The position numbers and the translations under genes are program-made. This document shows, in pieces, positions 45,040 through 53,913 of a stretch of DNA of 64,000 nucleotides. The stretch comes from an uncultured Deferribacteres bacterium (GTDB lineage Bacteria > Zhuqueibacterota > JdFR-76 > DREG01). Location: contig CAJVYQ010000002.1 in assembly GCA_913009825.1 (NCBI GenBank), forward strand, positions 18,675-82,674. The letters are read 5' to 3'. Numbering within the stretch: position 1 is the stretch's first letter; every line of letters starts with the position of its first letter. The notes beneath the pieces are model-generated. The model had not been told where the DNA came from. It did not search any database and saw only the letters and a list, made by a program, of their open reading frames with translations.

Positions 45040-46785
45040 TTACCAATCAATCCCGTGTAATGCTGTTTCCAGGGCTTTGGGGTACGTTTGTACCGGAATT
45101 TGTTTTCGCAAGCGAGCCATCCATTCTTTGTTGAGTTTATCCAGGTTTTCTTTACGATACCGGCCCATAACTGCCGATTTCGCCTCTTTAAATGTTTTAA
45201 CCTTTTCTTCTTCCCTGCTGAGGACTTTTATGATAGAATAGTTCCCGCCGGATTTAATGGGACCACGAATTTCCCCAACTTTCATTTCCAGCGCATTTTT
45301 TCCCAACGCACCGTAACTTTTAGCATTTATTTTCCCCAAAATCCCTTTTTTTGCTTTGGTTGTAGAACGGGTGTTATATTTTTCTGCAAGCGTATCAAAA
45401 TTTTTTCCGGCTTTTGCCCATTTAGCAATCCTATCTGCCAGATTTTCATCCGTTACTAAAATTTCCTGCACTTCCGCCTTTGCCGGAGAAAGAAAAAACT
45501 TCGTATTGTTGATATAATACTGTTTCAATGTTTCTTCTGACAAATCAACTTTCAGGTTAACTTCCCGATTGTGGATGGCAGTTGTCAGTATCTTTTCTAC
45601 TCGTTTTGCAAATTGATTTTTATAGGGTTGCCTGTCAATGTAGCCGCTTTTCAAACCCATTGCAATTGTGAGATGAAGTTGTATTTCATTTTTTACCAGA
45701 TCTTTCAACTGCGGCTTCCTGCGAATGGGCATCAAATTGTATTGCAGGGCTGCAAATTTAAAAACATCGGATAAGGAAGAAAAACCGCCATCATAAGTTG
45801 CCAGTGGTATTTTATTGATTTCAGGATCAACCCAGGAAAAATCACCCGATTTCCTTGCCGCTGTTATCCGAAATAGAGAATCCGGCGCGGATTTTTTCAG
45901 GTATGCAAGCACTTTAGCAAAATTTTCTTCATGGATTACTACATGCTGCTCTTTCGTCATTTTTTTATTGAATTCTCCAAACAGCGCCACTAAATCTTTG
46001 CGATATTTGCGATAGAAATGATTCTGAACAATATTTTCTTTCTCATACTGATACGGTTTTTGTGGCATTTTGCGGCGTTCCAAAACCTGAATCACATTAA
46101 ATCCTTTAGATGTTCTTACCGGTTTTGCAGAAAGTTCATATTTCCTTAATTTATAAGCCGCATCTAAGAATGAATCGTCCATTCCGCCCCAACGGATATA
46201 TCCCATATCTCCCCCTTTGTCCCTGGTTACCTTGTCATCGGAATATTTTTTTGCCATTTCTGCAAAATCAGCTCCGGAGCGAAGCCGGCGAATAATTTCC
46301 TCCGCATTTGATCTTGTCGAATCAATCTTGTCCCGGGAAGCGTTCGGTGGAACCTCTAAAAAAATATGACGAATATGAACTTCCGCTCCCGAGCGTTGGT
46401 AATATTTTCGTATCTCCTCTTCCCGCACGACTTTGAACACGATCCGTTCATCCAGGACAGCATTGTAAATTGTTTGGTCTTTTACCCGCTTAATTTTTTC
46501 TTTTATTTCCGGTGTCTTATCCAAACTCATTTGCAATGCCGCTTGCCGTTGCAGACTTTTTTCGATCATTTTATTAAGAAATTTTTGTTTTTCTTTCATT
46601 TTCGCATTTTTGATAAGATATACCGGTTTGGCGGCAATAAATTCCTTTTCGAAATCAGCTACCGAAATCAAATCATTTCCGACTCTGGCTACCAATTTTA
46701 TTTTTTTTGAACCACACCCCATGGCAAGGACTAAAAGCCCAGGTACCATCAGATTTACTACCCATTTCCGTTGCAAATTTTTCAT
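45040..46785 (-). CDS. Lipoprotein with two parvulin-type PPIase domains
   Basis: A 581-residue protein with a lipoprotein signal (LMVPGLLVLAMGC) and the N-terminal SurA/PpiD-like region (KLVARVGNDLISVADFEKEF). The first parvulin domain (about 130-245) is well conserved: VHIRHIFLEVPP, FAEMAKKYSDDKVTRDKGGDMGYI and SKGFNVIQVLERR. A second, weaker domain is at about 435-535. The layout resembles PpiD/PrsA. It lies between mfd and a parvulin-like lipoprotein, and probably assists outer-membrane protein folding. Confidence 0.85.
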   Translation of the reverse strand: MKNLQRKWVVNLMVPGLLVLAMGCGSKKIKLVARVGNDLISVADFEKEFIAAKPVYLIKNAKMKEKQKFLNKMIEKSLQRQAALQMSLDKTPEIKEKIKRVKDQTIYNAVLDERIVFKVVREEEIRKYYQRSGAEVHIRHIFLEVPPNASRDKIDSTRSNAEEIIRRLRSGADFAEMAKKYSDDKVTRDKGGDMGYIRWGGMDDSFLDAAYKLRKYELSAKPVRTSKGFNVIQVLERRKMPQKPYQYEKENIVQNHFYRKYRKDLVALFGEFNKKMTKEQHVVIHEENFAKVLAYLKKSAPDSLFRITAARKSGDFSWVDPEINKIPLATYDGGFSSLSDVFKFAALQYNLMPIRRKPQLKDLVKNEIQLHLTIAMGLKSGYIDRQPYKNQFAKRVEKILTTAIHNREVNLKVDLSEETLKQYYINNTKFFLSPAKAEVQEILVTDENLADRIAKWAKAGKNFDTLAEKYNTRSTTKAKKGILGKINAKSYGALGKNALEMKVGEIRGPIKSGGNYSIIKVLSREEEKVKTFKEAKSAVMGRYRKENLDKLNKEWMARLRKQIPVQTYPKALETALHGIDW

Positions 46786-46810
46786 TCATCTACCTCCTGT
46801 CTATAAAAAT

Positions 46811-49800
46811 TTATGCCGCTCGTTGCAGTAATTGATTAAAGAATTTTCTGGTGAAATGAAGAGATGTTTCATCAATCTGTTGTAGCCGTAATTTAAAGCC
46901 AAATTTTTCACCTTGTAAAAAACGTAACTTTTCCGGCGAAGATTCCTGAATTGAACGCATTATTTTTTGCAAAAGTTCCTGGTTGTTGTTCTGATAGTAT
47001 GTATCAGAAAAATATGCAGTTAAATCATTTTTATTGATCCGCAATTTTTCGATGCCAAGTTGAGAAGAAAGAATTTTAAGGCGTGTAATTTCCAATAATA
47101 CTCGCGCCGGCTTTGGCAATACGCCAAATCTGTCCCGCAGCTCCTCTTCCAGTTCAAATAATTCATCCTCATTTGTAACAAAGGTTAGTCTTTGATAAAT
47201 GTTAACCCGTTCATAATCCATACGAACATAATCTTCCGGAATATATGCGTCGAATTCAGCATCCACCATAACATCCAGAAACACTTTCTCTGTTGCCTGC
47301 CGAGGAATGTTTCCCTTCATTTTGGCCACTGTTTCATTCAATAATTTACTGTACAGATCAAAACCGATTGCGTTGATAAAACCACTTTGCTGCCCGCCCA
47401 ACAGGTTGCCGGCTCCGCGAATTTCCAGATCTTTCATGGCAATTTGCAAACCGGAACCCAGTTCCAGATGTTCCTCGATAGTCTGAAGCCGTTTTAAAGC
47501 GGTGCCGGTTAAAAATTTAAAAGCTGGCGCTAAAAAATAGGCAAATGCTTGCCGGTTAGATCTTCCCACCCGGCCTTTTAGTTGGTACAGTTGCGCCAAT
47601 CCTAATTTATCCGCCCGGTTTACAATTAAGGTGTTCACATTAGGCATATCCAGGCCGGATTCGATGATCATCGTACTAACCAAACATTGATGTTTTTTTC
47701 GCACAAAATCCAGCATTATTTTTTCCAATTCATGGCCTTTCATCTGACCATGGGCAACGGCAATTTTAAGATCCGGTATCAATCGTTGAATCATTTTAGC
47801 CATGGATTCGATGGAGCGAACCCGGTTGTGAACCACAAAAACCTGCCCGCCGCGATTTATTTCATCCAAAATAGCCTGCCGGATCAGGTCTTTATTAAAA
47901 GGTACTACTTCAGAAATTACCGGCAGACGGTCTTTAGGCGGCGTATTGATGGTAGACATATCCCGGCTGCCAAGCAAAGCCATGTGCAATGTTCGTGGAA
48001 TAGGCGTTGCGGTGAGAGAAAGAACATCCACCAACTTAAATATGTTTTTTATCTTTTCTTTTTGACGCACCCCAAATCTGTGCTCTTCATCCACAACTAA
48101 TAGGCCAAGGTCTTTAAACTCAACATCTTTGGACAACAAACGATGGGTACCGATGATGATGTCAATTTTTCCTTGTTTCAATTTTTCAACAATCTCTTTT
48201 TGCTGTTTGGGCGTGCGAAACCTGGAAAGCAACTCTACCTCGGTGGCATAGTTAGCCAGCCGTTCCATAAATGTTTCATAATGCTGTTGTGCCAGGACCG
48301 TTGTCGGCGCCAGAATGGCAACCTGTTTTCCATCCAAAACGGATTTAAAAGCAGCACGTAATGCAACTTCCGTTTTCCCAAAACCGACATCCCCGCAAAC
48401 CAAACGATCCATCACCGAATCCGATTCCATATCTTGTTTCACTTCATCGATGGTGCGTAGTTGATCCGGCGTTTCATCATAAATGAAAGATGCCTCCAAC
48501 TCTTTCTGCCAGGTTTGATCCGGGGAAAAAGAATTCCCCTTTTTTGCTTTTCGAATTGCATAAAGTTCCAGCAAATCTTTTGTCATTTTTTCAATTGATT
48601 TCCGCGTTTTCTCTTTCAGACGGTTCCAGTCTTTTCCTCCTAAACGGTTCAAATGAGGAACAATTCCTTCCGCGCCTTTGTAGCGATTAACTCTTTGAAT
48701 TTGATCGATATTTACATACAATAGATCCCCATCACGATATTGTAATTTTAAGCATTCTCTTTCTGCTCCGGCAACGGATATTTTTTTTAAACCGAGATAC
48801 CTGCCGATACCATGATCCACATGTACCATTAAATCGCCGAACTTCAGTGCATTTAACCGGGTAATTGGAACACCACCGCGATATTTACCAAAATTCCGTT
48901 TCCGTGGAATTCTGCCGTACATGTCTTTCTCTGTAATTACCATCATATTTGCTGCAGGAAACGAAAAACCTTCATACAAAATACCGCTGCTGATATTTAC
49001 ATGGTGATCATTGTCTTCTGTAATCAACTCCTGTAATCTTTCCACTTCATATTTTTCTTCCACCATGATAAATATTTTTGCATTGTCCGTTTTAATTTTT
49101 TTTCTAAATTTTTCAATTTTCTGACGCAAATACGGTATGCTGCCGCGGAAATCTTCATGACCGGTCATCTTAAAAGAGATATCTACATGTTGTGTCTCGC
49201 CCAGCTTTCTGTGCTCAACATGCCGAAGTTTTTTTATGGTTCGAAAAATCTCTTGCAAGCCCCCCGGGATTTCCTGTTTTGTCAAAATATCTTCATCGAT
49301 TTCATAATTCGATGCTTTGAAACTTACATTTTCTGCAAAAGCCCGCTCAAATCGTTCCGGCTCATCCAAAATGAAAACGGTGTTTTGCGGAAGAATATCA
49401 AGAATTGAATTGTTGGGTATGTTATTTTTCGCATTTTTTAAAATTGGTGGAAGGATGGAAATCTGTTCAATTTTTTCCTGTGATCTTTGGCTAATCACAT
49501 CAAACGTTCGCATCGATTCTACAAAATCACCGAAAAATTCTATCCGAACCGGCGACAACGACTCGAAAGGAAAGACATCTATTAAACCACCGCGAACACA
49601 AAATTCACCGGCACCGCTCACTAATTCTGTGTGTTCATAGTCAAAATCGATTAAGCGGTTGACAATATCTTCAATTCCGGCTTCTTCACTATTTGCTATT
49701 TTTATTCTCCTGGTTCTGATAAAATTTATATCATGAACTTTTTCTGCCAGCGCCGTAACAGGTGAAACAAAAACACCCGATTGTTTTTCAATCAGTTTTT

Positions 49801-50122
49801 CTAATGTTTTTAACTGTTGACCGACTATTTCTGTTTGCATTCTTTTAATATAACCATGGGTTTCCTGGTTTAGCGGGAAAAAGAAAACATCATCGCGGGC
49901 AATCAGGTTGGCAATATCGCTCCAAATTTTTTCTGCACCGGAATTATCCGCTGAAATTACCGCAACATTTTCAAAGCCGTTTTTATACAAATATGTTGCT
50001 AAAAAAGCAAGCGCAGATCCGGCTAATCCGGAAATGGTCACAGCTTTCTTTTCCTGCAACAGCTTAGATACTTTCTGAAACGGTTCTGACCGGTAGAGTT
50101 TTTCCTCTACTAATTTATACAA
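46811..50122 (-). CDS. mfd: Transcription-repair coupling factor
   Basis: A 1103-residue Mfd. The UvrB-homology region (about 15-350) is followed by the RNA-polymerase-interacting CarD-like domain (about 430-500, GDLMVHVDHGIGRYLGLKK). The translocase motor (about 545-900) has DQLRTIDEVKQDMES, P-loop CGDVGFGKTEVALRA, VVDEEHRFGVRQKEK, SLTATPIPRTLHMAL and LKGRVGRSNRQAFAYF, and the D7 C-terminal domain ends the protein. Mfd displaces stalled RNA polymerase and recruits UvrA. The start is TTG at 50122, supported by AAGG 7 bases upstream and a 9-base gap from murQ. It probably leads the downstream parvulin genes. Confidence 0.95.
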   Translation of the reverse strand: MYKLVEEKLYRSEPFQKVSKLLQEKKAVTISGLAGSALAFLATYLYKNGFENVAVISADNSGAEKIWSDIANLIARDDVFFFPLNQETHGYIKRMQTEIVGQQLKTLEKLIEKQSGVFVSPVTALAEKVHDINFIRTRRIKIANSEEAGIEDIVNRLIDFDYEHTELVSGAGEFCVRGGLIDVFPFESLSPVRIEFFGDFVESMRTFDVISQRSQEKIEQISILPPILKNAKNNIPNNSILDILPQNTVFILDEPERFERAFAENVSFKASNYEIDEDILTKQEIPGGLQEIFRTIKKLRHVEHRKLGETQHVDISFKMTGHEDFRGSIPYLRQKIEKFRKKIKTDNAKIFIMVEEKYEVERLQELITEDNDHHVNISSGILYEGFSFPAANMMVITEKDMYGRIPRKRNFGKYRGGVPITRLNALKFGDLMVHVDHGIGRYLGLKKISVAGAERECLKLQYRDGDLLYVNIDQIQRVNRYKGAEGIVPHLNRLGGKDWNRLKEKTRKSIEKMTKDLLELYAIRKAKKGNSFSPDQTWQKELEASFIYDETPDQLRTIDEVKQDMESDSVMDRLVCGDVGFGKTEVALRAAFKSVLDGKQVAILAPTTVLAQQHYETFMERLANYATEVELLSRFRTPKQQKEIVEKLKQGKIDIIIGTHRLLSKDVEFKDLGLLVVDEEHRFGVRQKEKIKNIFKLVDVLSLTATPIPRTLHMALLGSRDMSTINTPPKDRLPVISEVVPFNKDLIRQAILDEINRGGQVFVVHNRVRSIESMAKMIQRLIPDLKIAVAHGQMKGHELEKIMLDFVRKKHQCLVSTMIIESGLDMPNVNTLIVNRADKLGLAQLYQLKGRVGRSNRQAFAYFLAPAFKFLTGTALKRLQTIEEHLELGSGLQIAMKDLEIRGAGNLLGGQQSGFINAIGFDLYSKLLNETVAKMKGNIPRQATEKVFLDVMVDAEFDAYIPEDYVRMDYERVNIYQRLTFVTNEDELFELEEELRDRFGVLPKPARVLLEITRLKILSSQLGIEKLRINKNDLTAYFSDTYYQNNNQELLQKIMRSIQESSPEKLRFLQGEKFGFKLRLQQIDETSLHFTRKFFNQLLQRAA

Positions 50123-50131
50123 CTTTGTGCC

Positions 50132-51052
50132 TTAATCTTTCGCAAATTCGATTGCCTTTCGTACAAAACCCTCTGTCTTTGCCAACGCTTTTTCAGCGAT
50201 CTTCCCGTCGACCTTTGCAATCTGCATCACAACCGCTGTTTTGACATGGCCGCCCGCTTTTAACAATATTCTCTCAGCCTCTCCATAATCAATACCGGTG
50301 ATGATCATAAGGGTTCTTTTGGAACGTTCTTCTAATTTCCTGCTGTTCATCTGCAGGTCAACCATCATATTTTCATACACTTTGCCTAAACGGATCATTG
50401 CGGTGGTAGTAATCATATTTAAAACCAACTTTTGTGCTGTGCCCGACTTCATTCTTGTAGAGCCCATTACTACTTCAGGACCAACAACCGGACAGATTGC
50501 CACATCCACATTTACATTCATCTCTTCCCGGGGTGTGCAGGTAACATAGATTGTTTTACAACCAATAGAATGGGCATATTCCACACCTGCCACAACATAC
50601 GGTGTACGACGACTGGCCGCAATACCACATACAACATCTTTACCGGAAAGATTCCTTTCCTGCAAATCTCTCGGTCCATTTTCAATCATGTCTTCCGAAC
50701 CTTCCTGCGCACTAACCAGCGCATCATATCCACCGGCAATGATACCCTGAACCATCTCTTCGGGTATGCCAAAGGTGGGCGGACATTCAGAAGCATCCAA
50801 AACTCCAAGTCTTCCGCTGGTACCCGCTCCGATATAAATTAACCTGCCGCCACTTTTAAAAGCATGAACCACCAATTCAACCGCCTTGGCGATATATGAA
50901 ATTTCCTTCTCAACTGCAAATGAAATTTTTTTGTCTTCTTCGTTAATAATCTTCAAAATCTCCGGGACTTCCAACGCATCTATTTTCATGGATTTGGGGT
51001 TCCGGGACTCGGTTATTAAGCCGGCAATTTCATTAAAAACCTCATTGTCCAT
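50132..51052 (-). CDS. murQ: N-acetylmuramic acid 6-phosphate etherase
   Basis: A 306-residue SIS-domain etherase that cleaves the lactyl ether of MurNAc 6-phosphate to GlcNAc 6-phosphate and D-lactate. Signature segments are TESRNPKSMKIDAL, IYIGAGTSGRLGVLDASECP and ECPPTFGIPEEMVQG, followed by PVVGPEVVMGSTRMKSGTAQ. It continues the route begun by AnmK (24769-25959), and with NagB completes most of murein amino-sugar recycling within this window. It overlaps rsmG by 11 bp. Confidence 0.95.
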   Translation of the reverse strand: MDNEVFNEIAGLITESRNPKSMKIDALEVPEILKIINEEDKKISFAVEKEISYIAKAVELVVHAFKSGGRLIYIGAGTSGRLGVLDASECPPTFGIPEEMVQGIIAGGYDALVSAQEGSEDMIENGPRDLQERNLSGKDVVCGIAASRRTPYVVAGVEYAHSIGCKTIYVTCTPREEMNVNVDVAICPVVGPEVVMGSTRMKSGTAQKLVLNMITTTAMIRLGKVYENMMVDLQMNSRKLEERSKRTLMIITGIDYGEAERILLKAGGHVKTAVVMQIAKVDGKIAEKALAKTEGFVRKAIEFAKD

Positions 51053-51758
51053 TAGATTTTCCTTTTCCCGTCATATTAACCATAACAATTTTTCTTTTCT
51101 CTAAATAAGGCTTGGCCCACAAATTTTTACATATATTATAATCTAAAACTTTCGCATCAAACTTCAAGGAAGATTTATTCCGGCGCAACTTTTCTAATTC
51201 CGCCTGTAATGCTTCTCCTTTGAACGCAATTAAAACGCCTTCTTCCCGTAAAAGCGGAGCCGTCCATCGCCACAAAAGAGAGAGGTCTGCAACCGCCCGG
51301 GAAACAATAACGGGAAAAAATTCTCTGAAACGCGACTGAATTTCTTCAGCCTCAACCCGGCCGGGGATAACCTCCGCATTTATTCCTAATTCTTTTACGG
51401 CTAAATTTAGAAAACCGGCTTTCTTTTTTTTTGATTCCAGTAAGAACAGTTTACTTTCCGGCCGAAAAAAAGCGATGGGAATGCCGGGAAATCCCGCGCC
51501 GCTGCCGAAATCCAAAACAGGTGATTTAATTTTTCCAAAGTTTTCCAGCCAGGCAATAGATTCCAGAAGGTGCCTTTCCGCTAACCGCTGCGTATCATGT
51601 CGAGAAAAAAGATTCATTTTACGGTTCCAACTCAGCAATAATTGTAAAAACATTTCCACTTTTGCTGCCTGCTTTTTACTAACCTCGATGGAAAGCAACT
51701 CTGCACCCCGGAGAAATTGTTTTAATTGTTCTTCTTGTTTTTTCATCTCATGTTTCAC
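51042..51758 (-). CDS. rsmG: 16S rRNA (guanine-527-N7)-methyltransferase
   Basis: A 238-residue (GTG start) or 234-residue (ATG at 51746) GidB protein. SAM-binding blocks SPVLDFGSGAGFPGIPIAF and KLFLLESKKKKAGFLN are followed by VIVSRAVADLSLLWRW, all typical. It methylates G527 in the 530 loop. Neither start has a good ribosome-binding site; the GTG lies inside a parS site. It follows mnmG in the usual gid order, but parA/parB, which commonly come next, are replaced by murQ. Confidence 0.93.
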   Translation of the reverse strand: MKHEMKKQEEQLKQFLRGAELLSIEVSKKQAAKVEMFLQLLLSWNRKMNLFSRHDTQRLAERHLLESIAWLENFGKIKSPVLDFGSGAGFPGIPIAFFRPESKLFLLESKKKKAGFLNLAVKELGINAEVIPGRVEAEEIQSRFREFFPVIVSRAVADLSLLWRWTAPLLREEGVLIAFKGEALQAELEKLRRNKSSLKFDAKVLDYNICKNLWAKPYLEKRKIVMVNMTGKGKSNGQ

Positions 51759-51766
51759 GTGGAACA
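51751..51766. promoter_or_regulatory. parS: parS centromere site 1
   Basis: TGTTTCACGTGGAACA; its reverse complement TGTTCCACGTGAAACA fits the conserved ParB-binding consensus TGTTNCACGTGAAACA exactly. It lies at the 5' end of rsmG, about 6.6 kb from dnaA, in the expected origin-proximal zone. ParA/ParB genes are not in the window. Confidence 0.85.
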
Positions 51767-51991
51767 GTAAAATTTAATTTGTGTTTCATTCTTGTCGGAA
51801 TTCGACGAATTTTTCCCTGAAATTGTTGCCGGGTTCAACCCGGCTTCCATTTTTGGCCGGTCTGAAGCCTTCGGTAAACTCCGGATAAACTCAGTCGAAA
51901 CCTGTTTTAATTTCATGTTTCAATTGGAAATCAATAAAACATAACTATTACTGAACCGTTCCCGATAAACGCTCTCCAGTTTCTCCCCCGC
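51767..51991. repeat. mnmG-rsmG intergenic region with hairpin and repeat-like sequence
   Basis: This 225-base gap holds a perfect dyad GCCGGGTTCAACCCGGC (51828-51844) without a following T-run. It also holds a segment (51867-51902) with TAAACTC twice and ends CTTCGG/AGTCGAAA that resembles dispersed intergenic palindromic repeats (TTCGACTGAG-type). Neither is proven to be repeated, as only one copy is visible. Confidence 0.35.
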
Positions 51992-53905
51992 TTACACCGG
52001 CTTGCGGTGATATTTTTCTAAAAAAACCATCAGAACAGAAATATCGGCAGCTCTGACCCCCTCAATTCTTGATGCCTGGCCCAGGGTGCGCGGCCGGTAT
52101 TTTTGCAGCTTTTCTCTGGATTCCGTGGCCAGCGCCGTAACCGACGCATAGTCAAAAATGGCCGGGATTGTTTGATTTTCCAACGCTTGCATCTTTTTAA
52201 TCATTGCTTTCTGGCGGGCAAAATAACCCTCATATTTTACTTCTGTTTCCGCCTGTATTTCAATTTCTCTCTGTAATTTTTCATCTTCCTGTAAAGGCTG
52301 CCAGAAATATCGTATCGCTTCAATAGAAATTTCCGGGCGCTTTAATAATTGAAACAGACTCTCTTTCCGTGTCAATTGTTTGGAATGATGTCTTTTTAGA
52401 ATTTCTGCTACATCATTCGGTTTCACCTTAATTCTCTTCAATCTTTCTATCAATTCGGGAATCTGTTTTTCTTTTGTTTTTATTCGTCGTATCGGTTTGT
52501 CGGGTAATAAGCCGTATCTTTCTGCGTAGCGATACAATCTCAAATCCGCATTGTCTTGCCGCAACAACAAGCGATATTCCGCCCGCGAGGTAAACATACG
52601 ATAAGGCTCAACCGGGTTTCTGGTTACCAAATCATCGAGCAAAACGCCAATATAAGCTTCCGATCTGTCTAAAATAAACGGCTTTTCTTTATGTAATTTC
52701 AAAACGGCATTGATACCCGCCATCGATCCCTGCGCTGCCGCTTCTTCATATCCGGAGGTTCCGTTGATCTGCCCGGCAAAATACAGATGCTTGATCCTTT
52801 TTGTTTCCAGGGTAACAAAAATCTGATCGGTGGGAAAATAATCATATTCAATTGCGTATGCAAGACGTGTGACTTCTGCTTTTTCCAATCCCGGGATTGT
52901 ATGCAAAGCTTTTATCTGAACATCCTCAGGCAAACTGGAAGAAAACCCGTTTAAATATATCTCCGTCGTATCTTTTCCCTCCGGTTCCAGAAATAATTGA
53001 TGGTGGTCTCTGTCACTGAAACGAACGGCTTTATCCTCAATCGATGGGCAATATCTGGGGCCGACACCGTGAATCATCCCCGTGTAAAGAGGAGAACGAT
53101 CCAGAGCACCCAGCAAAATTTTGTGGGTTTCCGGTGTTGTTTTTGTCAAATAACAAGGCACCTGTTCGATCTCTATTTTTTCTGTTTGAAAAGAAAAAGC
53201 CGGCGGCGGTTCTTCTCCATATTGCGGTACTAATCGATCAAAATCTACGGTTCGACCGTCTATTCTTGGCGGCGTTCCCGTTTTTAAGCGACCGACTTTA
53301 AAACCGTTTTCGATTAAATCTTTTGTAATTCCTTTTGCGGCAAACTCACCGGCCCTGCCGCCATCGATGGCGGTTTTTCCAATAAAAATCATACCGTTTA
53401 AAAAGGTTCCCACTGTTAAAATTACCGCTTTTCCCTCAATCACCGTTCCGGATTGCAACCGAATACCGACAATCTTTTTATCCTCAACAACGATTCCTTC
53501 CACCATCATCTGTTTTAGAAATAAATTTTCCCGTCTTTCAATTGCTAACTTCATCTGCCAGGAATAATCCATGCGGTCTGTTTGCGCTCTTGGCGACCAT
53601 ACAGCGGGCCCTTTTGATCTGTTTAGCATCCTGAATTGAATACCGCTACGATCCGTATTCAAAGCCATTTCCCCACCCAACACATCAATTTCCCGCACCA
53701 GGTGTCCTTTTGCCAAACCACCGATGGCGGGATTACAGGACATTTGAGCCACAGTGAAAAGATTCATGGTGGCTAATAGCGTTTTTGCTCCCATCCTGGC
53801 TGCAATCAGCGCCGCCTCACAACCGGCATGTCCCGCACCGACAACAATAACGTCGTAAGTACCGTATAGTCCCCCTTCTTCTTGATTTAAAACCCGATGT
53901 TTCAC
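51992..53905 (-). CDS. mnmG: tRNA uridine-34 5-carboxymethylaminomethyl modification enzyme, FAD subunit
   Basis: About 637 residues from GTG at 53905, preferred because AAGG lies 6 bases upstream; a frame from ATG at 53929 would overlap mnmE by 16 bp. FAD-binding VIVVGAGHAGCEAALIAARMG, NPAIGGLAKGHLVREID, GTFLNGMIFIGKTAIDGGRAGE, the cysteine-containing RYCPSIEDKAVRF region and AGQINGTSGYEEAAAQG are conserved. MnmG works with MnmE (adjacent, upstream) to modify U34 of tRNAs. The proposed GTG lies within parS site 2. Downstream is rsmG. Confidence 0.94.
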   Translation of the reverse strand: MKHRVLNQEEGGLYGTYDVIVVGAGHAGCEAALIAARMGAKTLLATMNLFTVAQMSCNPAIGGLAKGHLVREIDVLGGEMALNTDRSGIQFRMLNRSKGPAVWSPRAQTDRMDYSWQMKLAIERRENLFLKQMMVEGIVVEDKKIVGIRLQSGTVIEGKAVILTVGTFLNGMIFIGKTAIDGGRAGEFAAKGITKDLIENGFKVGRLKTGTPPRIDGRTVDFDRLVPQYGEEPPPAFSFQTEKIEIEQVPCYLTKTTPETHKILLGALDRSPLYTGMIHGVGPRYCPSIEDKAVRFSDRDHHQLFLEPEGKDTTEIYLNGFSSSLPEDVQIKALHTIPGLEKAEVTRLAYAIEYDYFPTDQIFVTLETKRIKHLYFAGQINGTSGYEEAAAQGSMAGINAVLKLHKEKPFILDRSEAYIGVLLDDLVTRNPVEPYRMFTSRAEYRLLLRQDNADLRLYRYAERYGLLPDKPIRRIKTKEKQIPELIERLKRIKVKPNDVAEILKRHHSKQLTRKESLFQLLKRPEISIEAIRYFWQPLQEDEKLQREIEIQAETEVKYEGYFARQKAMIKKMQALENQTIPAIFDYASVTALATESREKLQKYRPRTLGQASRIEGVRAADISVLMVFLEKYHRKPV

Positions 53906-53913
53906 GTGAAACC
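53898..53913. promoter_or_regulatory. parS: parS centromere site 2
   Basis: TGTTTCACGTGAAACC matches the 16-bp parS palindrome at 15 positions, only the last base differing. It spans the mnmG translation start and abuts the mnmE stop, 2.1 kb from site 1 and 4.5 kb from dnaA. Confidence 0.85.
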
